Assembly (NCBI GenBank): GCA_020692205.1
Contig: JAIMKV010000039.1
Location: 1 to 45,403 of the forward strand
Direction: 5' to 3'
Length of the DNA stretch: 45,403 nucleotides
DNA from: Myxosarcina sp. GA_180221_E-2-1-MAG-40_15
GTDB lineage: Bacteria > Cyanobacteriota > Cyanobacteriia > Cyanobacteriales > Xenococcaceae
The notes under the pieces are model-generated. The model was not told the DNA's origin. It did no database searches and saw nothing but the letters and a program-made list of their open reading frames with translations. Below are positions 22,988 to 32,036 of this stretch, in pieces. The position numbers and the translations under genes were made by a program. How positions within the stretch are numbered: the first letter of the stretch is position 1; the number at the start of each line of letters is the position of its first letter.

Positions 22988-24156
22988 GTGCCAGCACTAC
23001 TTCTGACAACCTAATTATTAAAGAATTTACTGCCCCAAAGCAAATTAAGCTGTTTAACTGTTTACAACAGGCGCAGGCAAGCGGAAAGTTAACCTTGACC
23101 GATCCGATTCAAGGAGATGAATGGCATTTATATCTCTATTTAGGTGGCATTGTCTATGGTACGGGAGGAACACATCCAATTCGCCGTTGGCAAAGAAATT
23201 TAATCTCTAATTTGCCCCAAATCCCCTTTCAATTATCTAGTCTGCAAGAAGAACTCACCGAACGAAAAGCCGATCTTAGAGATAATATTTGGGAATACGA
23301 ACAAATATCTTACTGGGTAAAACAGCAGATCATCACTGCGCAACAGGGAAGAAATGCGATCGCCTTTGCTTTAGGAGAAATCTTATTTGATTTAACCCAG
23401 ACTGGACAAGTAATTTGTCGTCTCAATCAAGACAAGATCTTGCCGCCAACACTAGAGCCGATTGAACCTAAAGAATTAATTAGCCAGACTCAGCAAGTTT
23501 GGCAAAGTTGGTCAGAGGCTCAGATAGCCGATCAACTACCAAATAAAGCCCCGATAATCTTACAGCCCCAGCAACTTCAGCAAAAAACTTCAATTTCTGC
23601 CTATCAAAGCCTGTGTAAGCTACTTAATGCTAATCGAACTTTAAGAGATTTAGCGGTACAGTTAAGAACGTCACCTCGACAGGTAGTTTGCTCCCTTCTG
23701 CCGTATATTCAATCAGGAATTTTTGGTTTGGTTGATGTTCCTGATTTACTAGAGTTAATTACTACCTCTGATCCAGATTATGATCATCAAGATCGTCCTC
23801 TAGTTGCCTGTATCGATGATAGCTTAATGATTTCCCACATGATGGAGCAAATTATCAGCATGGCCGGCTATCGATTTATTGCCATCAACGATCCTTTGAC
23901 GGCTGTAGCTACCTTAGTTACTCGTCAACCCGACTTAATTTTCTTAGATGTTGTCATGCCAGAAATTAGTGGTTACGATCTCTGCGCCCAACTACGAAGG
24001 TATCCAGAATTTACTGACACACCAATTATTTTTTTAACCAGTAATTCAGGAATCATTGATCGCATTCGGGCAAAAATGGTTGGCTCATCCGACTTTCTTA
24101 AAAAGACAGTTGATGCCGATGAGCTACTGCAAAAAGTTGTGGAGTATTTACCCTAA
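22984..24156 (+). CDS. PatA/PixG-type response regulator (PATAN domain plus C-terminal receiver)
   Basis: A 390-residue regulator. An N-terminal PATAN (DUF4388-like) region of about 230 residues opens with SGKLTLTDPIQGDEWHLYLYLGG. The C-terminal receiver (about 268-390) carries acidic residues in CIDDS, the phospho-Asp in LIFLDVVMPEISGYD and the Lys near the end (FLKKTV). The architecture matches PixG, PilG and PatA, which relay signals from Pix/Pil chemotaxis kinases to type IV pili. No cheW, mcp or cheA-like partner is adjacent, so this is an orphan. Synechocystis PatA-type regulators control phototaxis; the same role here is inferred. Confidence 0.88.
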   Translation: MSASTTSDNLIIKEFTAPKQIKLFNCLQQAQASGKLTLTDPIQGDEWHLYLYLGGIVYGTGGTHPIRRWQRNLISNLPQIPFQLSSLQEELTERKADLRDNIWEYEQISYWVKQQIITAQQGRNAIAFALGEILFDLTQTGQVICRLNQDKILPPTLEPIEPKELISQTQQVWQSWSEAQIADQLPNKAPIILQPQQLQQKTSISAYQSLCKLLNANRTLRDLAVQLRTSPRQVVCSLLPYIQSGIFGLVDVPDLLELITTSDPDYDHQDRPLVACIDDSLMISHMMEQIISMAGYRFIAINDPLTAVATLVTRQPDLIFLDVVMPEISGYDLCAQLRRYPEFTDTPIIFLTSNSGIIDRIRAKMVGSSDFLKKTVDADELLQKVVEYLP

Positions 24157-24232
24157 AATAACGCTACTTTCGGGTTACGAACATTAGTCTGTTGAGATAG
24201 TTATTAGCTGTTAGCAAAGGTATTGATGCTGA

Positions 24233-25342
24233 CTAAAGTTCATCATCGAGCCAGTTAGCAAACTCAGTAACAAAAGTACCCTGTAAAATTGAGTCACGGA
24301 TTTGCTGAGTAAAACGAATTAATTCCGTAATGTTATGCAGAGATAACATAATATACCCCAACATTTCTTGCGATCGCACCATATGATTGAGATAAGCACG
24401 ACTAAAGTTTTGACAAGCATAACAAACACAGGTTTTGTCTAGAGGCTGATAGTCTCTTTTATACTGGGCATTTTTAAGGTTGATTCGTTTTCCCTGCACC
24501 AAAGCCGTACCATGACGACCAAAACGAGTCGGAATCACACAATCAAATAAATCTATGCCAGAGGCGATCGCTTGTGCCATTTCGCGATAAGTTCCCACAC
24601 CCATTAAATAACGAGGTTTATCAGCGGGTAACAATGGGGCAGTATGTTTCACCGTAGCGTTAATCAATTCTGGGGCTTCGCCCACACTTACCCCGCCGAT
24701 AGCATATCCCGGTAGGTTTAAGGCCGCTAATTGCTCTACAGCCCTTTGTCTAAGATCCAAATGGATTCCCCCCTGGACGATCCCAAACAAAGCCTGTTTA
24801 TTGGTGTTTTGGTGAGTCTCAATACATCTTTTTAACCAGCGATAACTGCGATCGGTAGCTGCTTGTACCTGATCTCTAGTTGCGTCGGCGGGAGGGCATT
24901 CGTCAAATGCCATGATCACGTCTGCACCCAAAGAGTTTTGAATTTGAATTGATCGCTCTGGAGTGATCTCAATCATGTTACCGTCGCGAGGAGATTTAAA
25001 CGTCACTCCCTCTTCCGTAATCTGGCGCATTTCACTCAGACTAAAAACCTGAAATCCACCTGAATCCGTCAAGATTGGCTGATTCCAAGCCATAAAACTG
25101 TGCAGTCCGCCAGCTTCCCTAACTATGTCTTCTCCTGGCTGTAAATGAAGATGATAAGTATTTGCCAAAATCATTTGAGCTTGGGCTGCTTCTAGCTGTT
25201 GTGGAATGATTCCTTTTACGGTTGCCAAAGTGCCAACGGGCATAAATCTGGGTGTCTGTACTATCCCATGAGGAGTATGAAAAACTCCAGCCCTCGCCTT
25301 AGTGTGGCTACAGCTTGCCTGACATTCAAATGAAAATCCCAC
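24233..25342 (-). CDS. tgt: Queuine tRNA-ribosyltransferase (tRNA-guanine transglycosylase)
   Basis: A 369-residue enzyme that exchanges guanine at the tRNA wobble position for the queuosine precursor. It has the base-binding [11 protein letters not shown] (about 91-101), GIVQGG near 190, GGVSVGE near 217, the nucleophile region LFDCVIPTR near 265 and the zinc site CVCYAC...NH near 305-322. Length is normal. The start codon is GTG, placed to match the family N-terminus. It runs convergent to the PATAN-REC gene; upstream lies a short heptamer tract and an unknown gene on the same strand. Confidence 0.95.
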   Translation of the reverse strand: MGFSFECQASCSHTKARAGVFHTPHGIVQTPRFMPVGTLATVKGIIPQQLEAAQAQMILANTYHLHLQPGEDIVREAGGLHSFMAWNQPILTDSGGFQVFSLSEMRQITEEGVTFKSPRDGNMIEITPERSIQIQNSLGADVIMAFDECPPADATRDQVQAATDRSYRWLKRCIETHQNTNKQALFGIVQGGIHLDLRQRAVEQLAALNLPGYAIGGVSVGEAPELINATVKHTAPLLPADKPRYLMGVGTYREMAQAIASGIDLFDCVIPTRFGRHGTALVQGKRINLKNAQYKRDYQPLDKTCVCYACQNFSRAYLNHMVRSQEMLGYIMLSLHNITELIRFTQQIRDSILQGTFVTEFANWLDDEL

Positions 25343-25360
25343 TATTTATCTTTATCCTCG

Positions 25361-25390
25361 GCTAAGAGCTAATAGCTAATAGCTTACAGC
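25361..25390. repeat. Short degenerate heptamer tract between the Tgt gene and its upstream neighbour
   Basis: Four units: GCTAAGA, GCTAATA twice, GCTTACA, then GCTAT. Same family as the array at 11464-11582. It occupies most of the gap between the stop of the upstream gene (25395) and the Tgt start. Confidence 0.75.
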
Positions 25391-25394
25391 TATA

Positions 25395-25841
25395 TTAAAA
25401 ATCTTCATCATCAAACTGTACATCCAAACGTGCCGACAAAACCTCTGTGACCATGGCTTCTATAGCTTCGGCATCAATATTTTTAGCTATGCTTTGAGGC
25501 GTAATAGTGTGGGAGATGGGAATTAAACGTAGCTGACGATTATCTTGAACTAGGTCAAAATAGGTCTGGTCTTCCGTAGATTTACTGAGGCGCAGATAAT
25601 CAAAACTTTGGAGATTAAGATAAATTTTTTTATTGGCAATCAAAGTAGATTGATTGAAGTCGCTGAATATTTCTTGAATAAATCCTTTGCCTTCACTACT
25701 TATTTGTCCATCCATCGTATGAACGTAATAGACATGGGACAAATCAGCCAGTAAGCGTCTAATATCATCTTGGTTAATTACAATCCCCTCATCTACAATA
25801 CAGGGTGCGGGTAAAGACTCCATGCCGTGATGTTTACTCAT
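25395..25841 (-). CDS. Conserved-looking hypothetical protein
   Basis: A 148-residue soluble protein; I recognise no characterised domain. It has a well-formed ATG start, mixed alpha/beta character and an acidic C-terminus (LDVQFDDEDF). The middle (KKIYLNLQSFDYLRLSKS) looks like a beta-rich core. It resembles small cyanobacterial hypothetical proteins. It lies upstream of Tgt on the same strand, divergent from CobS. Confidence 0.65.
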   Translation of the reverse strand: MSKHHGMESLPAPCIVDEGIVINQDDIRRLLADLSHVYYVHTMDGQISSEGKGFIQEIFSDFNQSTLIANKKIYLNLQSFDYLRLSKSTEDQTYFDLVQDNRQLRLIPISHTITPQSIAKNIDAEAIEAMVTEVLSARLDVQFDDEDF

Positions 25842-25983
25842 AAAAAGTATATTTGAATTTTCAAATTACCTAGCTAAATATTTTTGTTGTTAGAAATATG
25901 CCGTAAAAATAAAGTAGCTTATGAAACAATATTAGCCCAACATTTCCCACATATTTAATCAAATTTTAATTAAGTGTTTGTCT

Positions 25984-26772
25984 GTGTCAAAAATACCGAT
26001 TAATTATCTTTGGTCATCGATTATTGAATCAATCAGCTCATTTAGCAGCAGTGTAGTATTTTATACTCTTTTACCTCTGCCTACGGCATGGAGCAATAAT
26101 TGGTCGCGTATTGCTCGCTGGTGTCCTGTAGTAGGTTTGTTGATTGGAGCATTACTAGCTGGGTGGGAAATATTACTAGGCGCTTGTGGAATGCCAAACT
26201 TAACCCGTAATGCGCTGGTGGTGACAGCCTGGATCACGATAACAGGAGGTTTACATTTAGATGGAGCAATGGATACTGCTGATGGATTGTCGGTTACCGA
26301 TCCTGAGCGTCGCCTAGAAGTAATGAAAGACAGTGCTACGGGGGCATTTGGAGCAATTGCAGCCCTAATAATTTTGTTACTAAAAACAGCATCTCTAAGT
26401 GAAATGTCTCTGCCTTTATGGTTAGTGTTGCTTTCGGCAACAGGTTGGGCTAGATGGGGACAGTTAGGCGCGATCGCCTTTTATCCTTATCTTCGAGAAA
26501 CAGGCAAAGGTTCATTTCATAAAGAAAATCTGCGTTTACCCCAGGATATTTTATTAGGTTTATTTTTTTTACTGTGTCAAAGTACTTTCTGGTTTACGGT
26601 GAGATATTTATCTTGGTGGCAAATGGGATTAATTGTTTTGGGTAATATGGCGATCGCGCTATTGACAGGATATTGGTTTTACATGCAACTTGGGGGACAT
26701 ACGGGGGATACTTATGGCGCGGTAGTAGAATGGAGTGAAGCTTTGATTTTGTGTTTTTTGACTGTGTTTTAG
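25984..26772 (+). CDS. cobS: Adenosylcobinamide-GDP ribazoletransferase (cobalamin synthase)
   Basis: A 262-residue membrane enzyme that joins the lower base to adenosylcobinamide-GDP, the last step of (pseudo)cobalamin assembly. Signature motifs are GGLHLDGAMDTADGL (about 89-103) and the C-terminal GGHTGDTYGAVVEWSEA. Multiple hydrophobic helices separate them. Start is GTG at 25984, or a TTG two codons earlier; neither has a strong ribosome-binding site. The gene is followed 34 bases later by recJ on the same strand. Confidence 0.95.
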   Translation: MSKIPINYLWSSIIESISSFSSSVVFYTLLPLPTAWSNNWSRIARWCPVVGLLIGALLAGWEILLGACGMPNLTRNALVVTAWITITGGLHLDGAMDTADGLSVTDPERRLEVMKDSATGAFGAIAALIILLLKTASLSEMSLPLWLVLLSATGWARWGQLGAIAFYPYLRETGKGSFHKENLRLPQDILLGLFFLLCQSTFWFTVRYLSWWQMGLIVLGNMAIALLTGYWFYMQLGGHTGDTYGAVVEWSEALILCFLTVF

Positions 26773-26806
26773 TATTTAATATCATGTTGATTGACTAGTC
26801 TGACTT

Positions 26807-29188
26807 ATGATAACTCCTCAAGCTAAGTGGCAGATTTTAGCGGCATCTTCATCAGCACCCCAGGAGTTTGTTGAGGGCGTACAGCAAATTACTGGTAGAG
26901 AGTCTAATTATTGCGCGCAGCTGTTATGGCAACGGGGGATGCAAGATTTAGCACAGTTACCTGGTTTTTTGAATCCAGCTTTATATCAGCCTGCTAGTCC
27001 TTTTGCTTTTGGCAGAGAAATGGAGTGGGCGATCGCTCGTTTGCAGCAGGCACGCGATCGCGCTGAAAAGGTAACTATCTGGGGCGATTTTGATGCAGAT
27101 GGAATCACCTCAACTAGCGTTCTCTGGGATGGCTTAGGGCAGTTTTTGCCGCAGCATTTGCAGCTAAATTATTATATTCCCAATCGTCTGACAGAATCTC
27201 ATGGTTTAAACAATTCTGGTATTGCCAGATTAGCCGCCGCAGGAACTAAGCTAATCGTTACCTGCGACACGGGTAGCACTAACTTAGCAGAGATTAGTTA
27301 TGCCCATGAGTTGGGCATTGAGATCATTGTTAGCGATCATCATACTCTACCTGAATCTCGCCCAGAAGTTACAGCAATTATCAACCCGCGTTACTTTGCC
27401 ACAGAACATCCTCTTTATCATCTCTCTGGGGTGGCAGTAGCCTATAAATTGGTTGAAGCACTATATGAAACCTTGCCCGATGTCCCAAACCAGCCCAGAG
27501 AGAATTTATTAGACTTGGTTGCTATTGGTCTAATTGCTGACTTAGTCGAATTAAAAGGCGACTGCCGTTATTTGGCACAGATAGGAATTAAACAGTTACA
27601 AAAACAGGTTAATCCCAAGACAATGACTCGTCCTGGGGTAGCAAAACTATTAGATCTCTGTCGACGAAACGGCGATCGCCCTACAGATATTTCCTTTGGT
27701 TTAGGCCCTAGAATTAACGCGGTTAGCCGAATTCATGGTGATGCTAGTTTTTGTGTAGAGTTGCTTACCAGTCGCGATGCTCAACGCTGTAGTCAGCTTG
27801 CCGAAGAAGCCGAATTGGCTAATACTCGTCGCAAGTCTTTGCAAAAAGACACGATTAAACAAGTCACGAAAAAACTACAGCTGCTAGATTTATCCACTAC
27901 CTCAGTAATAGTCTTAGAAGATCCTCAATGGCAAGGAGGTGTATTGGGCTTAGCTGCGGGACAAATTGCTCAAGAGTATGGTCGTCCCACGGTTTTGTTG
28001 AGTAGCGATCAAACAAATCAGGAAATTAGCCAGGATAATAATCCTCCTGAAATTATGGCCCGGGGATCTGCTAGATCGGTCAACGGCATCGATTTATATC
28101 AGCTAGTCAAATCTCAGTCTGACTTATTAGATCGCTTTGGCGGACATCCCTTTGCCGCGGGTTTAAGTTTACCCCTGTCTAATCTAAATTTGTTTCGAGA
28201 AAGAATTAATCAACAACTACGGCAACAAATTAATGTAGCCCAAATGATGCCCCAAGTAGATATTGATTTGGAGGTGACGGTAGCGGATCTGGGTCAAGAC
28301 TTGTTTGATGAGTTGAAACAGCTTGAACCCTATGGCATGGGTAATCCTATTCCCAAGTTATTGATTAAAGACTGTTGGTTTACAAACCCTGGGAATAAAA
28401 ATATTCAAGACAATCGCGGTCAAAAAGTTCAGTATATTAAAACTACTTTTAACATTTGGGATGATTCAACTGAGGCTGGATTTCCTGGTGTTTGGTGGGG
28501 ACATTATCAAGCTGAAATTCCCGTAACTGGAAAATGCGAAGCGATCGCTGAATTAGATTTTAATACCTTCTATAAACGCTATGAAATTAGATTAGTTGCG
28601 GTACGTCTAATGTCAAGCGTTCCCAGCCTGGCGCGGTCAGAAAGTTCCTGGTCAAATTCAGTCATAAATCAAACATATCCAGTGATTGATCGCCGTTTTT
28701 CCCTCGCTCAATTAGACGATCTAGAAGTCTCACCAGAACGCGCCAGCCTGCTACAACAATGCCCTAGTAACTGGAGTGAGATCCGCGGCGAATACCACCG
28801 CGCCGTCAAAAGCGATCGCTCTTTAGTCTTGGCATACCGTCCCGATGAATTAACTGAGGTCAACGAAATTTGGCAGCAGCTAGTCGGTGTGGCAAAATTT
28901 TTAAGTCGCACCCAAAAACAAGTCAGTAAAAATAAACTACAAGTAAAACTAAATTTAGGCGATCGCAGTTTTTATTTGGGATTACAAGCCTTAAAACAAG
29001 CTGGTTTTGAAGTTCAATCTACCGATAATTTATATAATTTTTGCTACAGGAAAACTACAATAAATCCAGAAATATCAATCTATATTGATTCTTTTTTGCT
29101 AGCGATTAAAGAAGAGTATTTTCAGCAACAATATTTCTATAAAGTTCCTTTGTCTACTATTAATAGACAACTGCTTACTGATTACTAA
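26807..29188 (+). CDS. recJ: Single-stranded-DNA-specific 5'-3' exonuclease RecJ
   Basis: A 793-residue DHH-family nuclease. Catalytic metal motifs are DFDADG (94-99), VTCDTGS with Asp154 and SDHHT (176-180). The DHHA1 domain has the GGHPFAAG motif (about 445-452) and an OB-fold follows. At about 215 residues longer than E. coli RecJ, it has a C-terminal extension (about 600-793) seen in cyanobacterial RecJ proteins, of unknown role. It follows CobS by 34 bases and precedes the diguanylate cyclase by 17 bases. Confidence 0.95.
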   Translation: MITPQAKWQILAASSSAPQEFVEGVQQITGRESNYCAQLLWQRGMQDLAQLPGFLNPALYQPASPFAFGREMEWAIARLQQARDRAEKVTIWGDFDADGITSTSVLWDGLGQFLPQHLQLNYYIPNRLTESHGLNNSGIARLAAAGTKLIVTCDTGSTNLAEISYAHELGIEIIVSDHHTLPESRPEVTAIINPRYFATEHPLYHLSGVAVAYKLVEALYETLPDVPNQPRENLLDLVAIGLIADLVELKGDCRYLAQIGIKQLQKQVNPKTMTRPGVAKLLDLCRRNGDRPTDISFGLGPRINAVSRIHGDASFCVELLTSRDAQRCSQLAEEAELANTRRKSLQKDTIKQVTKKLQLLDLSTTSVIVLEDPQWQGGVLGLAAGQIAQEYGRPTVLLSSDQTNQEISQDNNPPEIMARGSARSVNGIDLYQLVKSQSDLLDRFGGHPFAAGLSLPLSNLNLFRERINQQLRQQINVAQMMPQVDIDLEVTVADLGQDLFDELKQLEPYGMGNPIPKLLIKDCWFTNPGNKNIQDNRGQKVQYIKTTFNIWDDSTEAGFPGVWWGHYQAEIPVTGKCEAIAELDFNTFYKRYEIRLVAVRLMSSVPSLARSESSWSNSVINQTYPVIDRRFSLAQLDDLEVSPERASLLQQCPSNWSEIRGEYHRAVKSDRSLVLAYRPDELTEVNEIWQQLVGVAKFLSRTQKQVSKNKLQVKLNLGDRSFYLGLQALKQAGFEVQSTDNLYNFCYRKTTINPEISIYIDSFLLAIKEEYFQQQYFYKVPLSTINRQLLTDY

Positions 29189-29205
29189 TTACTAATTAAA
29201 GATTA

Positions 29206-31242
29206 GTGTTAATCATTAATTGTGGTATTTACTTATATCTGATGATAGTTGGCGATTGCTATTTACTTGGGCTACGTTTGATAGATTGTTTTCCCAGAAG
29301 TATCTACGATTGGCTACCGATGAATTTATTGCCACAACTGCTATTATTCGCTGCCCAATATATTCCTCATGGACACTGTTATTTGTGGCAAACACCTTTA
29401 GTCGGATTACATGTTGCCGCTGATGCTTTGATTGCGATCGCTTATTATTCAATTTCAATATTTTTAATCTATTTTGTACGTAAAGTAGAAGATTTACCTT
29501 TTAAAAACATCTTTATTCTTTTTGGGACATTTATCCTAGTTTATGGTACTATTCATGTCGTAGAAATTTGGACTCTTTGGCAGCCAAATTATTTAATTTA
29601 TGTACTGCTTAAAGCAATTAGTGCTTTAGTTTCTCTGTATACTGCTCTTTCTTTGATTCCTTTAATTCCCAAAGCTTTAAATCTTCCTTCACCTCAACAA
29701 TTAGCCAATTTAAATCAGCAACTAAACGAGCAAATCATTGCTAAAGAAACTGCTAGAGAAAAAGTAGTTTTACTCAATCAAGAATTAGAACAACGGGTGC
29801 AGGAAAAAACTACTGCTTTAACTAAAGCTAATCAAGACCTACGAGAAAGTACTGAATATAGAGAAAAAATTACCGATCTAATTCCCAATATTCTTTATAT
29901 CTATGATTTAGCCACCAATCGCAACGTTTACTGCAATCCTTTTATTACTGAGTTACTAGGCTACACTCCTCTGGAACTACAAAAATTTAGAGATGGCTTG
30001 ATCAATGAACTAATTCATCCTGAAGATTTAGCAACCTTAAAACAGCATTTCAATGAATGCCTTGTGCTTAGAAATGATAACTATTTAGAGATAGAATATC
30101 GGGTCAAAAATACTCAAGGTAAATGGTATTGGTTACATGACAAAATTACTATTTTTACTCGCGATGCGGATGGTAAACCAGAGCAAATTTTGGGGATAGC
30201 GCGGGATATCACTCAAACCAAAGAACTAAATCAAAAACTTGAAGAGCAAATCTTGGTCTTAGAAAAAACTAATCAAGCCAGAATCAAACTGGCAGAAATA
30301 AATGAATTTGTCCAAGCTTGTGTCAGCTTAGAGGAAGCACAAGTCATCATTGCCGATTTGCTCAAACCGTTATTTCCCAATACTCACGGTGCGGTTTATT
30401 TAATGAACAACAGCAAAAATTTGCTAGAGGCGATCTCAGCTTGGGGAATTGTGCATAGTGATAGTAACTTTGACCCTAAAGAATGTTGGGCAATACGACG
30501 AGGTAATCCTCATCAAGTTCATCCCCACACTTCAGGATTATACTGTTCCCACATAGACGCTAAAGCCACTTTAAAGCCAAGTCTTTGTTTACCTATGATT
30601 GCCGAGAGAGGAATTATCGGGCTGTTGTATCTGCGCTTCGATCATTCGGACGCAATTAGTCAATCAGCTCAAGATTTAGCGGAAACCGTTGCTCAAAATC
30701 TTGCTATCTCTTTTGCCAATCTAAAACTTCAGGAGAAACTAAGATTTCAAAGTCTGCGAGATCCACTTACAGGCTTATATAATCGTCGCTACCTACAAGA
30801 ATGTTTAACCAAAGAAATTAATCGCGCTCATCGCCAACAACAATTTGTCAGCGTTCTGATGATCGACGTGGACTATTTCAAACGCTTCAATGATAAATAT
30901 GGTCATAGTGCTGGAGATTTGGTTCTCAAACAAGTAGGAACTTATCTTTTATCACAAATCCGTCAATACGATATTGCTTGTCGTTATGGCGGAGAGGAAA
31001 TAATTATTGTCATGCCAAATGCTTCAATTGGTGACACAATGGTTCGGGCTGAAGAAATTAGAGTCGGAGTTAAAAAACTCAAGCTAGAACACGAAGGTGA
31101 ACAACTAGAGTCAATTAGCGTTTCGATTGGGGTTAGCTATTTTCCTGACGATAGCACTAACGCAAATGGATTAATTCAGGCTGCAGACAAAGCTTTGTAT
31201 CAAGCCAAACAAGAGGGTAGAGACATTGTAAGACGATGTTAG
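29206..31242 (+). CDS. Membrane diguanylate cyclase with ethylene-receptor-like sensor, PAS and GAF domains
   Basis: A 678-residue signalling protein. Three membrane helices (about 65-155) follow the pattern of the ETR1/SynEtr1 ethylene-binding domain: the Asp in AADALIAIAYYS (Asp73) and His117 are kept, but the copper-ligand Cys four residues before the His is Tyr113 (VYGTIH). A coiled coil (about 165-220), PAS/PAC (about 225-340), GAF (about 365-505) and GGDEF (about 515-675) follow. GGEEI (595-599) is a cyclase-competent A-site variant, with an RxxD inhibition site (586-589). It is expected to make c-di-GMP. Start is uncertain: GTG 29206, ATG 29242 or ATG 29320 (the last best matches the domain edge). 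It follows recJ by 17 bases. Confidence 0.88.
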   Translation: MLIINCGIYLYLMIVGDCYLLGLRLIDCFPRSIYDWLPMNLLPQLLLFAAQYIPHGHCYLWQTPLVGLHVAADALIAIAYYSISIFLIYFVRKVEDLPFKNIFILFGTFILVYGTIHVVEIWTLWQPNYLIYVLLKAISALVSLYTALSLIPLIPKALNLPSPQQLANLNQQLNEQIIAKETAREKVVLLNQELEQRVQEKTTALTKANQDLRESTEYREKITDLIPNILYIYDLATNRNVYCNPFITELLGYTPLELQKFRDGLINELIHPEDLATLKQHFNECLVLRNDNYLEIEYRVKNTQGKWYWLHDKITIFTRDADGKPEQILGIARDITQTKELNQKLEEQILVLEKTNQARIKLAEINEFVQACVSLEEAQVIIADLLKPLFPNTHGAVYLMNNSKNLLEAISAWGIVHSDSNFDPKECWAIRRGNPHQVHPHTSGLYCSHIDAKATLKPSLCLPMIAERGIIGLLYLRFDHSDAISQSAQDLAETVAQNLAISFANLKLQEKLRFQSLRDPLTGLYNRRYLQECLTKEINRAHRQQQFVSVLMIDVDYFKRFNDKYGHSAGDLVLKQVGTYLLSQIRQYDIACRYGGEEIIIVMPNASIGDTMVRAEEIRVGVKKLKLEHEGEQLESISVSIGVSYFPDDSTNANGLIQAADKALYQAKQEGRDIVRRC

Positions 31243-31697
31243 TTATCGCTGTTACGATATACTTCTTCAGCAACTCTTTTCAAGCGTCTCAATTGAACCT
31301 GCATATCTTTTTTAGTTAAATTAAGAGCAAAATGATTGAAGCCCCAGCTAACTATTGGATTAGGAATTTCAAATTCAAAGCGATTTAACAAAAAAGTGCC
31401 ATTTTTTGCAGGCTGGCATTCCCAGAGATCTCGCCCCTTAAAAAAGCCGTCAAACTGCCAAACAATTAGACCAGGTTCTCTTTGGACGACTACACTTCTA
31501 AGACTTGGTTGTAGTAAAGGAATTTTGAGCGTAAATCGGCTCAGACTACCAACTTGAGTACTCCAAGTACCAATGGGTTCGCACTGCAACATGGGGTTGA
31601 GCCAACGGTGCATGAGTTTTAAATCAGTTAAACATTCTTCAGTAATTACGGAACTTGCGGCGATCCGAATCGATTGTTCAAAAACTTGAGACGACAT
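31239..31697 (-). CDS. SRPBCC (START/polyketide-cyclase-like) superfamily protein
   Basis: A 152-residue single-domain protein with the helix-grip pattern: a short N-terminal strand, two helices (ECLTDLKLMHRWLNPM), an antiparallel sheet and a long C-terminal helix (about 125-148). Such proteins bind hydrophobic ligands or act in lipid or cofactor handling. No catalytic motif is recognisable. Its stop overlaps the stop of the convergent cyclase gene by four bases. Confidence 0.75.
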   Translation of the reverse strand: MSSQVFEQSIRIAASSVITEECLTDLKLMHRWLNPMLQCEPIGTWSTQVGSLSRFTLKIPLLQPSLRSVVVQREPGLIVWQFDGFFKGRDLWECQPAKNGTFLLNRFEFEIPNPIVSWGFNHFALNLTKKDMQVQLRRLKRVAEEVYRNSDN

Positions 31698-32036
31698 AAA
31701 ATTTATCGCAACTTGAGAGATTTAAAAATTAAAAACCTAAGGAGAAATATATATTTATATTACACAAAATTAATCTTCTCTTAACCCAAAAACCGTAGAT
31801 TATCCAGCTAAGCAACGTTCAGAGCAGGCTTTAACACCAAAAACAAATTCTTAAGTTTAAACTCCACACATATTTGCTCAAAAAAGCTAAGATCTTTAAC
31901 TTTTCAAGTATCTTTAATTTAATTTGTCATAATTATCGCAGAAAACATATTTGCTTGTAGAAGTAACAAAACATCTGGATGGTTTTTCGCTAATATTTAT
32001 GGCGGAAATGACTAGATGAATTAAAACTAAAGAAAC
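31698..32036. other. Divergent intergenic region
   Basis: About 340 AT-rich bases between the SRPBCC gene and the channel-like gene, which face away from each other. It must hold both promoters. I see no gene, repeat or clear hairpin. Confidence 0.5.
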
